NCBI RefSeq assembly: GCF_016702655.1
Contig: NZ_JADJDO010000003.1
Span: forward strand, 124,001 to 188,000
Length of the DNA stretch: 64,000 nucleotides
Reading direction: 5' to 3'
From: Ideonella sp.
Lineage (GTDB): Bacteria > Pseudomonadota > Gammaproteobacteria > Burkholderiales > Burkholderiaceae_C
The notes below the pieces were generated by a model, which saw only the letters and a program-made list of their open reading frames with translations, was not told where the DNA came from and made no database searches. Both the position numbers and the translations under genes were made by a program. Shown here one piece after another: positions 49,901 to 57,299 of the stretch (positions are counted from its first letter, which is position 1; each line of letters starts with the position of its first letter).

Positions 49901-50338
49901 GCCACGCTGGTGCGCGAGCGCGCAAGCCGGCATGGCCTGGCGCTTGCGGTGGATGTCGAGGAGGGGCTGGCCGAATGGGTCGGCGACGAGCGCAAGATCA
50001 AGCAGGTGGTGATCAACCTGCTCTCCAATGCGGTCAAGTTCACGCCCGCCGGCGGCAGCGTGACGCTGCGCGCGCGGCGCGTGGCAGCGGGCCTGGAGAT
50101 CGCCGTCGTCGACACCGGCGTCGGCATCGCCGCCGACCAGCAGGCGCTGGTGTTCGAGGAGTTCCGCCAGGCGAGCGGCGACTACCTGCGCAAGGCCGAG
50201 GGCACCGGGCTCGGGCTGTCGCTCGCCAAGCGATTCGTCGAGTTGCACGGCGGAACGATCCGCGTCGAGAGCGAGCCGGGGCAGGGATCGACGTTTGCGT
50301 TCACGCTGCCCGAGCGCACATTGGAGGTCGTCGTATGA
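46916..50338 (+). CDS. Sensor histidine kinase with extracellular sensor, HAMP and three GAF domains
   Basis: 1140 aa. A transmembrane helix (about residues 22-45) is followed by a periplasmic Cache-like domain (about 47-285, containing RPGQPWYGPVYF), a second helix (about 286-308) and HAMP (about 309-362). Three GAF domains follow (about 395-545, 570-720 and 745-895), joined by near-identical linkers (EQQTATADILRVI, RQTATAQVLRAI, EQQTATAEILRVI). HisKA has the phospho-His in FLANMSHELRTPLNAI (about residue 919). HATPase has NLLSNAVKF, DTGVGIA and GTGLGLSL. No receiver domain is present; the receiver is the next gene. The GTG start overlaps the binding-protein stop and the stop overlaps the receiver ATG. 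Confidence 0.93.
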   Translation: MTPEAQAPPAPRKTHRGRLFRKYLLLILSLVSVGLLASGGISMVFAYREHTAALASLQHEKAIGASSRIEQYLRHVSQQLSYAALPQIDAADLELRRVEFLKLLRQAPEVTDIAQIDADGREQIAVSRLGMDIVASGRDRAQEPAFVNARPGQPWYGPVYFRKETEPYMTVALRSGGARGPVTVAELNLKFIWDVVSRIRIGAKGKAYVVDSNGLLVADPDIGLVLRKTSMAGLAHVQAAAEAGSTGDPAQLSHDLAGTQVLTSMAPIAPVGWKVFVEQPVAEVYAKLNASILLTGGLLVAGLVISAVAASALARSMVRPIRTLDEGARRIGEGDLDQQIVVTTGDELEGLADQFNRMTGQLRESYAGLERKVDERTAALTEALEQQTATADILRVISGSITDTQPVFDAIVQSCQRLFDGKGVALVLPRGAMIETVAFARSGDEAGEGGFLKPWPLDRGSGAGTCILDSQVISVGDTLAGAERFWRMHELALSAGYHAALFVPLLRDARAIGCLTILRAATGEFGDKEIALARTFADQAVIAIENVRLFTETQQALERQTATAQVLRAISNSPTDVQPVLDTVAERSGLLCHADGSRIWLHEGDHLRAMTSYGGSYGVEREVQLLPLRRSSIGGRAFIDRRCVHVEDVLPLMDAEYPDVRELQRQHGFRTVLAVPMLREGASVGVIALLRNEVRPFAQSEIDLVQTFADQAVIAIENVRLFSETREALEQQTATAEILRVIGKSVADTGPVFDKILDSCQGLFGSAQVGIFIVRDDGQVHFGAYRGAALDAVVASFPQPVDATVSGLAIRERRTVHVPDLACMADMPPVLRIAFEKTGSSSAVWAPMVWEERGVGAIFVARQPPNPFTGKEISLLTTFADQAVIAIQNARLFHEIEDKSRQLEMANKHKSEFLANMSHELRTPLNAIIGFSEVLSEQMFGDVNDKQLEYLRDIHSSGQHLLGLINDILDLSKIEAGRMELDLAAFHVPLLLDNSATLVRERASRHGLALAVDVEEGLAEWVGDERKIKQVVINLLSNAVKFTPAGGSVTLRARRVAAGLEIAVVDTGVGIAADQQALVFEEFRQASGDYLRKAEGTGLGLSLAKRFVELHGGTIRVESEPGQGSTFAFTLPERTLEVVV

Positions 50339-50760
50339 GCGTGATATTGATCGTCGAGGACAACGAAAAGAACATGAAGCTCGTGCGCGACATCCTGCAG
50401 CACAAGGGCCACGCGACGCTCGAGGCCGTGACCGGCGGCGAGGGCGTGCGCCTCGCGGTCGAGAAGCGCCCCGACCTGGTGCTGATGGACATCCAGCTGC
50501 CCGACATCGACGGCATCGCGGCGCTGCAGTTGATCCGCAAGGAGCCCGCGCTCGATGCGATGCCGGTGCTCGCCGTCTCGGCATCGGTGATGCCCGACGA
50601 CCAGCACAAGATCGTGACCTCGGGGTTCGATGCCTTCATCACCAAGCCGATCAACCTGAAGCAGTTTCTCGACACGGTACAGCGCTTCCTGACCGAGGGA
50701 GGCGGCGATGATGGACGAGGTGGGAAAGGGGGGGGCCGTACCCGTCGGGCGAGGGGCGAA
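50335..50760 (+). CDS. Single-domain response regulator (CheY/DivK-like); no stop in frame before the next gene
   Basis: It begins MSVILIVEDNEKNMKLVRDIL and shows a complete REC domain: acidic pair EDN, phospho-acceptor in LVLMDIQLPDIDG, T/S in VSASVM and lysine in FITKPINL. It resembles DivK-type single-domain regulators. After VQRFLTEGGGDDG the frame runs on without a stop to 51384, overlapping the cyclase gene out of frame. One extra G near 50698-50706 would give a stop (TGA at 50709) overlapping an ATG at 50708, the normal arrangement here. I place the end before the next gene's start; the true end is uncertain. Confidence 0.75.
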
Positions 50761-50761
50761 C
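50728..50761. repeat. Truncated repeat copy with G8 tract
   Basis: G8 (50728-50735) followed by ccgtacccgtcgggcgaggggcgaac matches the 3' third of the repeats at 22849-22940 and 1006-1199 (G-run, gtac, cg-rich arm, gaggggt). As at mlaE, it ends right at a start codon, here ATG 50762. Confidence 0.6.
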
Positions 50762-51904
50762 ATGACCGCGAAGATTCTCGTCGTCGACGACGTCGCGATG
50801 AACGTCAAGCTGCTCTCCGATCTGCTGACGGTCAAGGGCTACACGACGGTCACCGCCGCGTCGGGCGCCGAGGCGCTGGCCAAGCTCGAATCCGAGTGCC
50901 CCGACATGGTGCTGCTCGACGTGATGATGCCCGGCATGAGCGGCTACGAGGTCTGCGCCGCGATCCGCGCGAATCCGGCGCACGCGATGCTGCCGGTCGT
51001 GCTCGTGACCGCGCTCGACCCGGCCAAGGAGCGCGCCAAGGGGCTCGAGGCAGGCGCCGACGACTTCCTGACCAAGCCGCTCAACCAGGCCGAGCTGCTT
51101 GCGCGCGTGAAGTCGCTGCTGCGCATCAAGTCGCTCTACGACGAGGTCACGCGCCAGAAGGACGAGCTCGCGCAGTGGAACCGCACGCTCGAGCAGCGTG
51201 TCGCCGAAGGCGTCGAGCAGCTCGAGAAGGTCGGGCGGCTCAAGCGCTTCTTCTCGCCCCAGCTCGCCGAGGCCATCGTCGCCGGCGGCACCGACGATCC
51301 GCTCAAGAGCCACCGGCGCGAGATCACGGTCGTCTTTCTCGACCTGCGCGGTTTCACGGCCTTCACCGAGACCGCCGACCCTGAGGAGGTGATGGGCGTG
51401 CTCGGCGAATACCACGCCGCGATGGGGCGGCTGATCCTGTCGCACGAGGGCACGCTCGAGCGCTTCACCGGCGACGGCATCATGGTGTTCTTCAACGACC
51501 CGGTGCGCGTAGCCGACCCGGCGCCGCGCGCGGCGCGCATGGTGATCGAGATGCAGCGCGAAATGGTGCAGCTCGCCGCGGGCTGGGGCAAGCGCGGCTA
51601 CGACCTGCAGATGGGCGCCGGCATCGCGCAGGGTTTTGCCACCATCGGCGGCATCGGCTTCGAAGGCCGCATCGACTACGGCGCGATCGGCATCGTCACC
51701 AATCTCGCCGCGCGCCTGTGCGGTGAGGCGAAAGGGGGCGAGGTGCTGCTGGCGCAGCGCGTGCGCGCGGCGCTCGACGATGCGGCGTTTCGTACCGAGC
51801 CCGCAGGCGAGCTGACGCTCAAGGGTTTCGCGCGGCCGGTGGCGGCGTTCAGGCTGCTGGCGGGGTCTCACAAGCAAACGCCGGGCCGCCCCAAGTTTGC
51901 TTGA
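50762..51904 (+). CDS. Response regulator with class III adenylate/guanylate cyclase domain
   Basis: 380 aa from ATG 50762 (TAKILVVDDVAMNVKLLS). An in-frame ATG at 50708 would add 18 residues derived partly from the repeat. The REC domain has VDDV, MVLLDVMMPGMSG and FLTKPLNQ. A helical linker (about 120-170) leads to a class III cyclase with metal-binding Asp residues in VFLDLRGFTAF and FTGDGIMVFF, and the transition-state Asn/Arg in TNLAARL. Substrate preference (ATP or GTP) cannot be fixed by eye. It is the output of the upstream kinase and so should make a cyclic nucleotide in response to the sensed signal. The last residues (KQTPGRPKFA) lie in another repeat copy. Confidence 0.92.
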   Translation: MTAKILVVDDVAMNVKLLSDLLTVKGYTTVTAASGAEALAKLESECPDMVLLDVMMPGMSGYEVCAAIRANPAHAMLPVVLVTALDPAKERAKGLEAGADDFLTKPLNQAELLARVKSLLRIKSLYDEVTRQKDELAQWNRTLEQRVAEGVEQLEKVGRLKRFFSPQLAEAIVAGGTDDPLKSHRREITVVFLDLRGFTAFTETADPEEVMGVLGEYHAAMGRLILSHEGTLERFTGDGIMVFFNDPVRVADPAPRAARMVIEMQREMVQLAAGWGKRGYDLQMGAGIAQGFATIGGIGFEGRIDYGAIGIVTNLAARLCGEAKGGEVLLAQRVRAALDDAAFRTEPAGELTLKGFARPVAAFRLLAGSHKQTPGRPKFA

Positions 51905-51950
51905 CCCCCACGGGGGGCGGGCTGGGCGCAGCCCGGCCCTGGGGGCGCTA
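51886..51950. repeat. Dispersed GC-rich repeat copy at the cyclase 3' end
   Basis: It includes gggccgccccaag, the hairpin ACCCCCACGGGGGGC and the inverted arms GGGCTG - ggcg - CAGCCC. The reverse complement shares gccccccgtgggggt and the CTTGGGGCGGCCCGGCG block with the copy at 25742-25806. It overlaps the last codons and stop of the cyclase gene, so the repeat has supplied the C-terminus of that protein. It may also terminate transcription of the kinase operon. Confidence 0.65.
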
Positions 51951-51966
51951 TCGAGGAGGGTGTGTG

Positions 51967-52335
51967 ATGCGCAAGTCAACGCTTCTTGCGGCGCTGAGCT
52001 TCGCGGTTGCCTGCAACGGTGCATTCGGCGCCGACATGCTGCCGTTGAAGCAAGGCATCTATGTGCCGGCGAATCGGCCCTGCAAGGGTGCTTCCAACGC
52101 CGAGATCGTCAACTATTGGGGTGGCAAGTCGTCGTTCGGAAGCTCGCAGGCGAGCTGCACGATCACCAGGCTGACACGCGAAGGCAACGTCTTCACGATC
52201 ACCGACAAGTGCGCCGACATCCAGGGAGGCGGCGAGATCGTCGGCGGCCCGACGGTCGTCACGATCGCCAACCCGACCAGTTTCTCGATGGCGGGCGTGG
52301 CCTATCGTCACTGCGGGACCAAGGTGCAGTTCTGA
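51967..52335 (+). CDS. Small secreted protein of unknown function
   Basis: 122 aa with a signal peptide (RKSTLLAALSFAVACNGAFGA). The mature part contains four cysteines (in PCKGAS, SCTITRL, KCADIQ and HCGTKVQF), so two disulfides are possible. Segments such as GIYVPANRPCKGASNAE and VYWGGKSSFG-like NYWGGKSSFG recur in small exported proteins of proteobacteria, but I do not recognise a family with a known function. A GAGGAG site lies upstream of the ATG. Confidence 0.75.
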   Translation: MRKSTLLAALSFAVACNGAFGADMLPLKQGIYVPANRPCKGASNAEIVNYWGGKSSFGSSQASCTITRLTREGNVFTITDKCADIQGGGEIVGGPTVVTIANPTSFSMAGVAYRHCGTKVQF

Positions 52336-52390
52336 GCGCTCCCGGGGTCGGGCTTCGGCCCGTCATGTTCCAGGCGGCCCCAGGCGCCGA

Positions 52391-52837
52391 TCAGGGCTTG
52401 TACGCAGCGATTGCCTTGGCGAGGTCCTGGTACTCCTCGCAGTTCTCGCCGCCGCAGATCGCCTTGAGCTTGGCCAAGTGCTCGTTGGCCTTCTCGGGCT
52501 TCTTGGCAAGCAGGTAGGCAACACCGATGTACTCGTGCGCGCCCTTGTGGTTCGGATCCAGGCGCAGCGCGTTGTCGTAGGCGGTGAAGGCCTTGTCGAC
52601 CTGGCCCGCGTTGCGGTAGCTGTAGCCGAGCAGGTTCTGCACGTCGGCGCTCTTCGGGTCGCGCCGTGCCTGGCGCTCGAGTTCGCCGATAGCGGCGTTC
52701 CAGTCCTTCTGCTCGATCAGCGTGCGCGCCTTGGCCAGGTCGGCGCTCGGTCGCGGGCCCGGTTCGTCGGCGGCGAGGGCGGCGCCCGCCGCCAAGCCGA
52801 GGCTGAGGGCCAGGAACAGGTGGCGAAGCTTGCGCAT
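52391..52837 (-). CDS. Exported TPR-repeat protein
   Basis: 148 aa. The signal peptide (RKLRHLFLALSLGLAAG) ends ALAAD. About three TPR motifs follow (LIEQKDWNAAIGELERQAR, NLLGYSYRNAGQVDKAFTAY and YIGVAYLLAKKPEKANEHL), then a C-terminal CGGENCEEYQDL with two cysteines. TPRs mediate protein contacts, probably in the periplasm. The ATG at 52837 was chosen over the upstream in-frame ATG because it gives a proper signal peptide. Confidence 0.82.
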   Translation of the reverse strand: MRKLRHLFLALSLGLAAGAALAADEPGPRPSADLAKARTLIEQKDWNAAIGELERQARRDPKSADVQNLLGYSYRNAGQVDKAFTAYDNALRLDPNHKGAHEYIGVAYLLAKKPEKANEHLAKLKAICGGENCEEYQDLAKAIAAYKP

Positions 52838-52859
52838 GGCGGGCCTTTCGGTCGATGGA

Positions 52860-53957
52860 TCAGCGCTGCGCCAGGCCGCGAACCGCTTGGCGCGCGGCAT
52901 CGAAGGCCTGCTCAAGCACTTGCCGCTTCCAGGCATCGGTGTCGGTGTAGAACGCGTCGCGTACCTGGCGCTTGATCGCGGCGCGCTTGGCGTCGTCGGT
53001 CTCGGGGTGGTTCTCGAGCCATTGATCGGCGCGCAGCGCGTTCATCACGTCCATCAGCGGCTGCGTGCCGTATTCGAGCGCGATGCCGGTGTACTCGGCC
53101 TGCGGGCATTCTTCGTACGCGGCAAGCCACATCAGGCCGGTCAGCGGCGCCGAGCTCGAGCTGCCGTCGTAGGTCGAGGTGATCCGGTCCTGGCCCCACC
53201 ACGCGCGCGCACGCGCCAGCGCTTTGGCGTCGTCGCGGCAGGCGAAGATGCGCTCGCCGTGGCCGCTCGGTCCGAGGCCGGTGTGCAGGTCGATCCAGGC
53301 CAGGCGCTGCGCGTGGCGGCCCTCTTCGCGCAGCACGTGGCGCAGCGTGACGTTGCTCCAGGTCGGGTTGACGCCGCCGTAGAACAGCCCTTCCGGGTAG
53401 GCGTGCTGGCCGCTCGAGATCGCGGCCTGCAGCGCGCCCATGCCGTGCTGCTCGACATAGCGCGCGATCGCCGCGTTCACGGCTTCGCTCGGCGGCCAGT
53501 CGTGCGGCACGATCAGCGCCGCGAGCTCCTCGTAGCCCGCGTTGTGCGGCAGCGGCCGCGAGAAATCGTGGAAGTTGCGGTTGAGGTCGCAGTTCTCGTG
53601 GGTCGTACGCCGCCACCACGAGAAGCCGTAGGGGTTGAGCGCATGAATGTAGAGCACCGCGACGCCCGCGTCGCGCGCCGCGGACCGGAACGCCGCGTCG
53701 CCGAGCAGCGCAACCTGCACTCCCGATCCGCAGTAACCCTCGACGCCATGGCAGGCGCTGCTGATGATGAGCAGGCGCGCGGCGTCTGCCGGGCCGTCGC
53801 GCGCAACGTCCATCGCCAGCGCCTCGCCGTCGCGGCCGAGCAGCGGATGTGCGTGGCCGTGCACGTCGAGGTCGGTGGCCTCGCACGCGGCGAGGAACTT
53901 CGCGCGCGCCTCGGCGTAGCTTTGCGCAAAGCAGGCGGGCCCGTCCATCGCCGTCAT
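52860..53957 (-). CDS. M14-type DUF2817 zinc peptidase-like protein
   Basis: 365 aa. The motif CHGVEGYCGS carries the first two zinc ligands of the M14 carboxypeptidase fold (HxxE). NCDLNRNFHDF is the usual M14 DLNRNF motif, WIDLHTGLGPSGHGE carries the third ligand, and IALEYGTQPL the catalytic Glu. It has no signal peptide, so it is probably cytoplasmic. It overlaps the M20 gene by ATGA and so is its operon partner; together they could process peptides or N-acylated amino acids. Confidence 0.88.
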   Translation of the reverse strand: MTAMDGPACFAQSYAEARAKFLAACEATDLDVHGHAHPLLGRDGEALAMDVARDGPADAARLLIISSACHGVEGYCGSGVQVALLGDAAFRSAARDAGVAVLYIHALNPYGFSWWRRTTHENCDLNRNFHDFSRPLPHNAGYEELAALIVPHDWPPSEAVNAAIARYVEQHGMGALQAAISSGQHAYPEGLFYGGVNPTWSNVTLRHVLREEGRHAQRLAWIDLHTGLGPSGHGERIFACRDDAKALARARAWWGQDRITSTYDGSSSSAPLTGLMWLAAYEECPQAEYTGIALEYGTQPLMDVMNALRADQWLENHPETDDAKRAAIKRQVRDAFYTDTDAWKRQVLEQAFDAARQAVRGLAQR

Positions 53958-55150
53958 GGCCGCGGCGTGGCGAGCCACTGTTCGGCCAGCCGCACCCAGG
54001 TCGTGCCGCCGAGCGGGATCAGCTCGTCGTTGAAGTCGTAGCTCGGGTTGTGCAGCATGCAGGGCCCCATGCCGTGGCCGCCGTCGCGGTGGCTGCCGTC
54101 GCCGTTGGCGATCATGAAGAAGCAACCCGGCTTCTCGAGCAGGTAGTAGCTGAAGTCCTCGGCGCCCATCGTCGGCTCGAACTCGGCGACGTTGGCCTCG
54201 CCGACCAGGTCTGCGAGCACGCGGCGCGCGAACTCGGTCTCGGCGGGGTGGTTGATCGTCGGCGGGTAGTTGCGCCGGAACTCGAACTCGCACTCGGTGC
54301 CGAACGCGGCGCAGGTGTGTTCGGCGATCTCCTGCATGCGCTGCTCGATCAGGTCGAGCACCTCGAGCGTGAAGGTGCGCACCGTGCCCTGGATCTCGCA
54401 GCTCTCGGGGATCACGTTCGTCGCCTCGCCGGTGTGGATCATCGTCACCGAGATCACGCCGGCGTCGATCGGCCGCTTGTTGCGCGTGATGACGGTCTGG
54501 AAGGCCTGCACCATCTGGCACGCGACCGGCACCGGGTCGGTGCCGTTGTGCGGCATCGCCGCATGCGCGCCCTTGCCGCGGATCGTGATCTTGAACTCGT
54601 TGCTCGACGCCAGCATCGGCCCGCTCCTGAGCGCGAACTTGCCGACCGGCGCGCCCGGCCAGTTGTGCGCGCCGAACATCGCCTCCATCGGGAACAGCTT
54701 GAACAGGCCGTCGTTGATCATCTCGCGCGCGCCGCCGCCACCCTCTTCGGCGGGCTGGAAGACGAGATAGACGGTGCCGTCGAAATTGCGGTTGGTCGCC
54801 AGGTACTTGGCCGCGGCGAGCAGCATCGCCGTGTGACCATCGTGGCCGCAGGCGTGCATCTTGCCGGGGTGCCGGCTCGCATGGGCAAAGTGGTTGTGCT
54901 CGGTCATCGGCAACGCGTCGATGTCGGCGCGCAGGCCGACCGCGCGGGGGCTGCTGCCGTTCTTGACGATGCCGACGACACCGGTCTTGCCGAGGCCGCG
55001 GTGGACCGGGATGCCCCACTCGGTGAGCGCCTTGGCGATCAGGTCCGACGTGCGCTGCTCCTCGAAGCACAGTTCGGGATGGGCATGGATGTCGCGCCGG
55101 ATCGCGGCGACGATGGCGGCGTCGGCGAGGATGGGTTCGATCAGGTTCAC
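53954..55150 (-). CDS. M20-family amidohydrolase (hippurate hydrolase/amidase type)
   Basis: 398 aa from the GTG at 55150, which has an AGAGGT site; upstream in-frame sequence is unlike the family. It is a dinuclear metal amidohydrolase that cleaves N-acyl amino acids or similar amides. Motifs are HPELCFEE, LRADIDALPM, HACGHDGHTAML (metal His/Asp), PAEEGGGGARE (catalytic Glu pair), a dimerisation domain with HAAMPHNGTDP, and GAEDFSYYL (last metal region). No signal peptide. It is divergent from the molybdopterin enzyme. Confidence 0.92.
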   Translation of the reverse strand: MNLIEPILADAAIVAAIRRDIHAHPELCFEEQRTSDLIAKALTEWGIPVHRGLGKTGVVGIVKNGSSPRAVGLRADIDALPMTEHNHFAHASRHPGKMHACGHDGHTAMLLAAAKYLATNRNFDGTVYLVFQPAEEGGGGAREMINDGLFKLFPMEAMFGAHNWPGAPVGKFALRSGPMLASSNEFKITIRGKGAHAAMPHNGTDPVPVACQMVQAFQTVITRNKRPIDAGVISVTMIHTGEATNVIPESCEIQGTVRTFTLEVLDLIEQRMQEIAEHTCAAFGTECEFEFRRNYPPTINHPAETEFARRVLADLVGEANVAEFEPTMGAEDFSYYLLEKPGCFFMIANGDGSHRDGGHGMGPCMLHNPSYDFNDELIPLGGTTWVRLAEQWLATPRP

Positions 55151-55227
55151 GGGCACCTCTTGCACGCTGCATGCTGGTGAAAACCAGTTTAACCGCCGTG
55201 CGCCGCGAGTGTGCAATAGTGGTATCC

Positions 55228-57291
55228 ATGACGGAAATCCCAACCCACGGTGCCGCGACGCGAGTCGTGCGCGGTGCCTGCCCGCACGACTGCCCCGACA
55301 CTTGCGCGCTTCGCATCACCGTCGTCGAAGGCCGCGCGATCAAGGTGCAGGGCGACCCGGAACACCCAACGACGCACGGCGCGCTCTGCACCAAGGTCTC
55401 GCGCTACACCGAGCGCACCTACCACGCCGAGCGCGTGCTGCACCCGCTCAGGCGCGTCGGCGCCAAGGGCGAGGGCCGCTTCGAGCGCGTTTCGTGGGAA
55501 GCGGCACTCGGCGAGATCGCGGAACGGCTGGGCGCCATCGCTGCGCGCGACCCCGAGGCGATCGTGCCCTACAGCTACGCCGGCACGATGGGCCTGCTGC
55601 AGGGCGAGAGCATGGACCGGCGCTTCTTCCACCGGCTGGGTGCCTCGCTGCTCGCGCGCACGATCTGCTCCACCGCGGGCGGCGAGGCGCTCGCCGCGAC
55701 CTACGGCGGCAAGCTCGGCATGCATGTCGAGCATTTCGCCGAGAGCCGGCTGATCCTCGTCTGGGGCAGCAACTCGATCGCGTCGAACCTGCACTTCTGG
55801 ACCTACGCGCAGCAGGCCAAACGCGCCGGCGCGAAACTGATCTGCATCGACCCGCGCAAGACGGAGACGGCCGACAAGTGCCACCAGCACATCGCGCTGT
55901 TGCCCGGCACCGACGGCGCGCTCGCGCTCGGCCTGATGCACGAGCTCGTCGTTAACGACTGGCTCGATCAAGACTACATCGAGCGCTACACCGAAGGCTG
56001 GCCGAAGCTGCGCGCGCGCGCGCTCGAGTGGCCGCCCGAGCGCGTCGCCGCGGTGTGCGGCATCACGGCCGGAGAGGTGCGTCAGCTAGCGCGCGACGTC
56101 GGCACGACGCAGCCGGCCGCGATCCGCGCCAACTACGGCCTGCAGCGTGTGCACGGCGGCGGCAATGCCGTGCGCCTGATCTCGATCCTGCCCTGCCTGA
56201 CCGGCGCGTGGCGCCACCGCGCGGGCGGCTTCCTGCTGTCGAGCTCGGGCATGATCCCGGCCGACCGCGCCGCGCTGCAGCGCCCCGATCTGCTCGGCGC
56301 GCGCCGGCCGCGCACGATCAACATGGTGCAGATCGGCGACGCGTTGCTTGCCGATTCGTCGCCCGACTTCGGGCCCAAGATCGAGGCCATCGTCGTCTAC
56401 AACAGCAACCCGGTCGCGGTGGCGCCCGATTCGGCACGGGTGGCCAGGGGCTTCGAGCGCGAGGACCTGTTCACGGTCGTCCTCGAACACTTCCTGACCG
56501 ACACCGCCGACCACGCCGACATCGTGCTGCCGGCGACGACGCAGCTCGAGCAGCTCGACGTGCACGGCAGCTACGGCCACACCTCGGTGCTGATCAACGA
56601 GCCGGCGATTGCGCCGCAGGGCGAGGCGCGGCCCAACACCCAGATCTTCCGTGACCTGGCGGCGCGCATGGGCTACACCGACCCCTGCTTCGGCGACAGC
56701 GACGAGACGCTCGCGCGCCAGGCGTTCGGCAGCGCGGTGCCGTTCGACGCGCTGCGTGAGCGCGGCTGGTGGCAGTTGCCGCGCCGCGAGGCGCCGTTCG
56801 CCGAGGGCGGCTTCGCAACCGCAAGCGGACGCTGCATGATCGATGCCCCCGGCCTTGGCGTGCCCGACTTCGTGGCCAACCACGAGTCGGCGCAGTCGGC
56901 GCCCGAACTCGCGCGGCGCTATCCGCTGGCGATGATCTCGCCGCCGGCGCGCAACTTCCTGAACTCGAGCTTCGTCAACGTCGACAGCCTGCGCGCGATG
57001 GAGGGCGAGCCCCTGGTCGAGATGCACGCCGACGACGCCGCAGCGCGCGGGCTTTCGGACGGCCAGCGCGTGCGCGTTTTCAACGACCGCGGGCATTACG
57101 AGTGCCGGCTTGCCGTCGGCGCGCGCGCGCGGCGCGGCGTCGTCAACGGCCTGGGGGTCTGGTGGCGCAAGTTGGGACTGTCCGGCACCAACGTCAACCA
57201 GTTGACGAGCCAGCGCCTGACCGACTTCGGCGGCGGGCCGACCTTCTACGACTGCCTGGTCGAGGTGCAGGCCTGTTCCGACGCCGCTTGA
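55228..57291 (+). CDS. Molybdopterin-dependent oxidoreductase (DMSO reductase family), substrate unknown
   Basis: 687 aa. The N-terminus has a 4Fe-4S binding pattern CPHDCPDTC with a later Cys in ALCTKVSRY. MGD-binding blocks include IVPYSYAGTMGLLQGE, LILVWGSNSI, ICIDPRKTETADKCH, VVYNSNPVAVAPDS and DIVLPATTQLE; the C-terminal dinucleotide domain holds LVEMHADDAAARGLSDGQRVRVF. There is no Tat signal, so it is cytoplasmic. No electron-transfer subunit or chaperone is adjacent. The ATG at 55228 was chosen by the conserved CPHDC spacing. Confidence 0.9.
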   Translation: MTEIPTHGAATRVVRGACPHDCPDTCALRITVVEGRAIKVQGDPEHPTTHGALCTKVSRYTERTYHAERVLHPLRRVGAKGEGRFERVSWEAALGEIAERLGAIAARDPEAIVPYSYAGTMGLLQGESMDRRFFHRLGASLLARTICSTAGGEALAATYGGKLGMHVEHFAESRLILVWGSNSIASNLHFWTYAQQAKRAGAKLICIDPRKTETADKCHQHIALLPGTDGALALGLMHELVVNDWLDQDYIERYTEGWPKLRARALEWPPERVAAVCGITAGEVRQLARDVGTTQPAAIRANYGLQRVHGGGNAVRLISILPCLTGAWRHRAGGFLLSSSGMIPADRAALQRPDLLGARRPRTINMVQIGDALLADSSPDFGPKIEAIVVYNSNPVAVAPDSARVARGFEREDLFTVVLEHFLTDTADHADIVLPATTQLEQLDVHGSYGHTSVLINEPAIAPQGEARPNTQIFRDLAARMGYTDPCFGDSDETLARQAFGSAVPFDALRERGWWQLPRREAPFAEGGFATASGRCMIDAPGLGVPDFVANHESAQSAPELARRYPLAMISPPARNFLNSSFVNVDSLRAMEGEPLVEMHADDAAARGLSDGQRVRVFNDRGHYECRLAVGARARRGVVNGLGVWWRKLGLSGTNVNQLTSQRLTDFGGGPTFYDCLVEVQACSDAA

Positions 57292-57299
57292 GCGCGACG

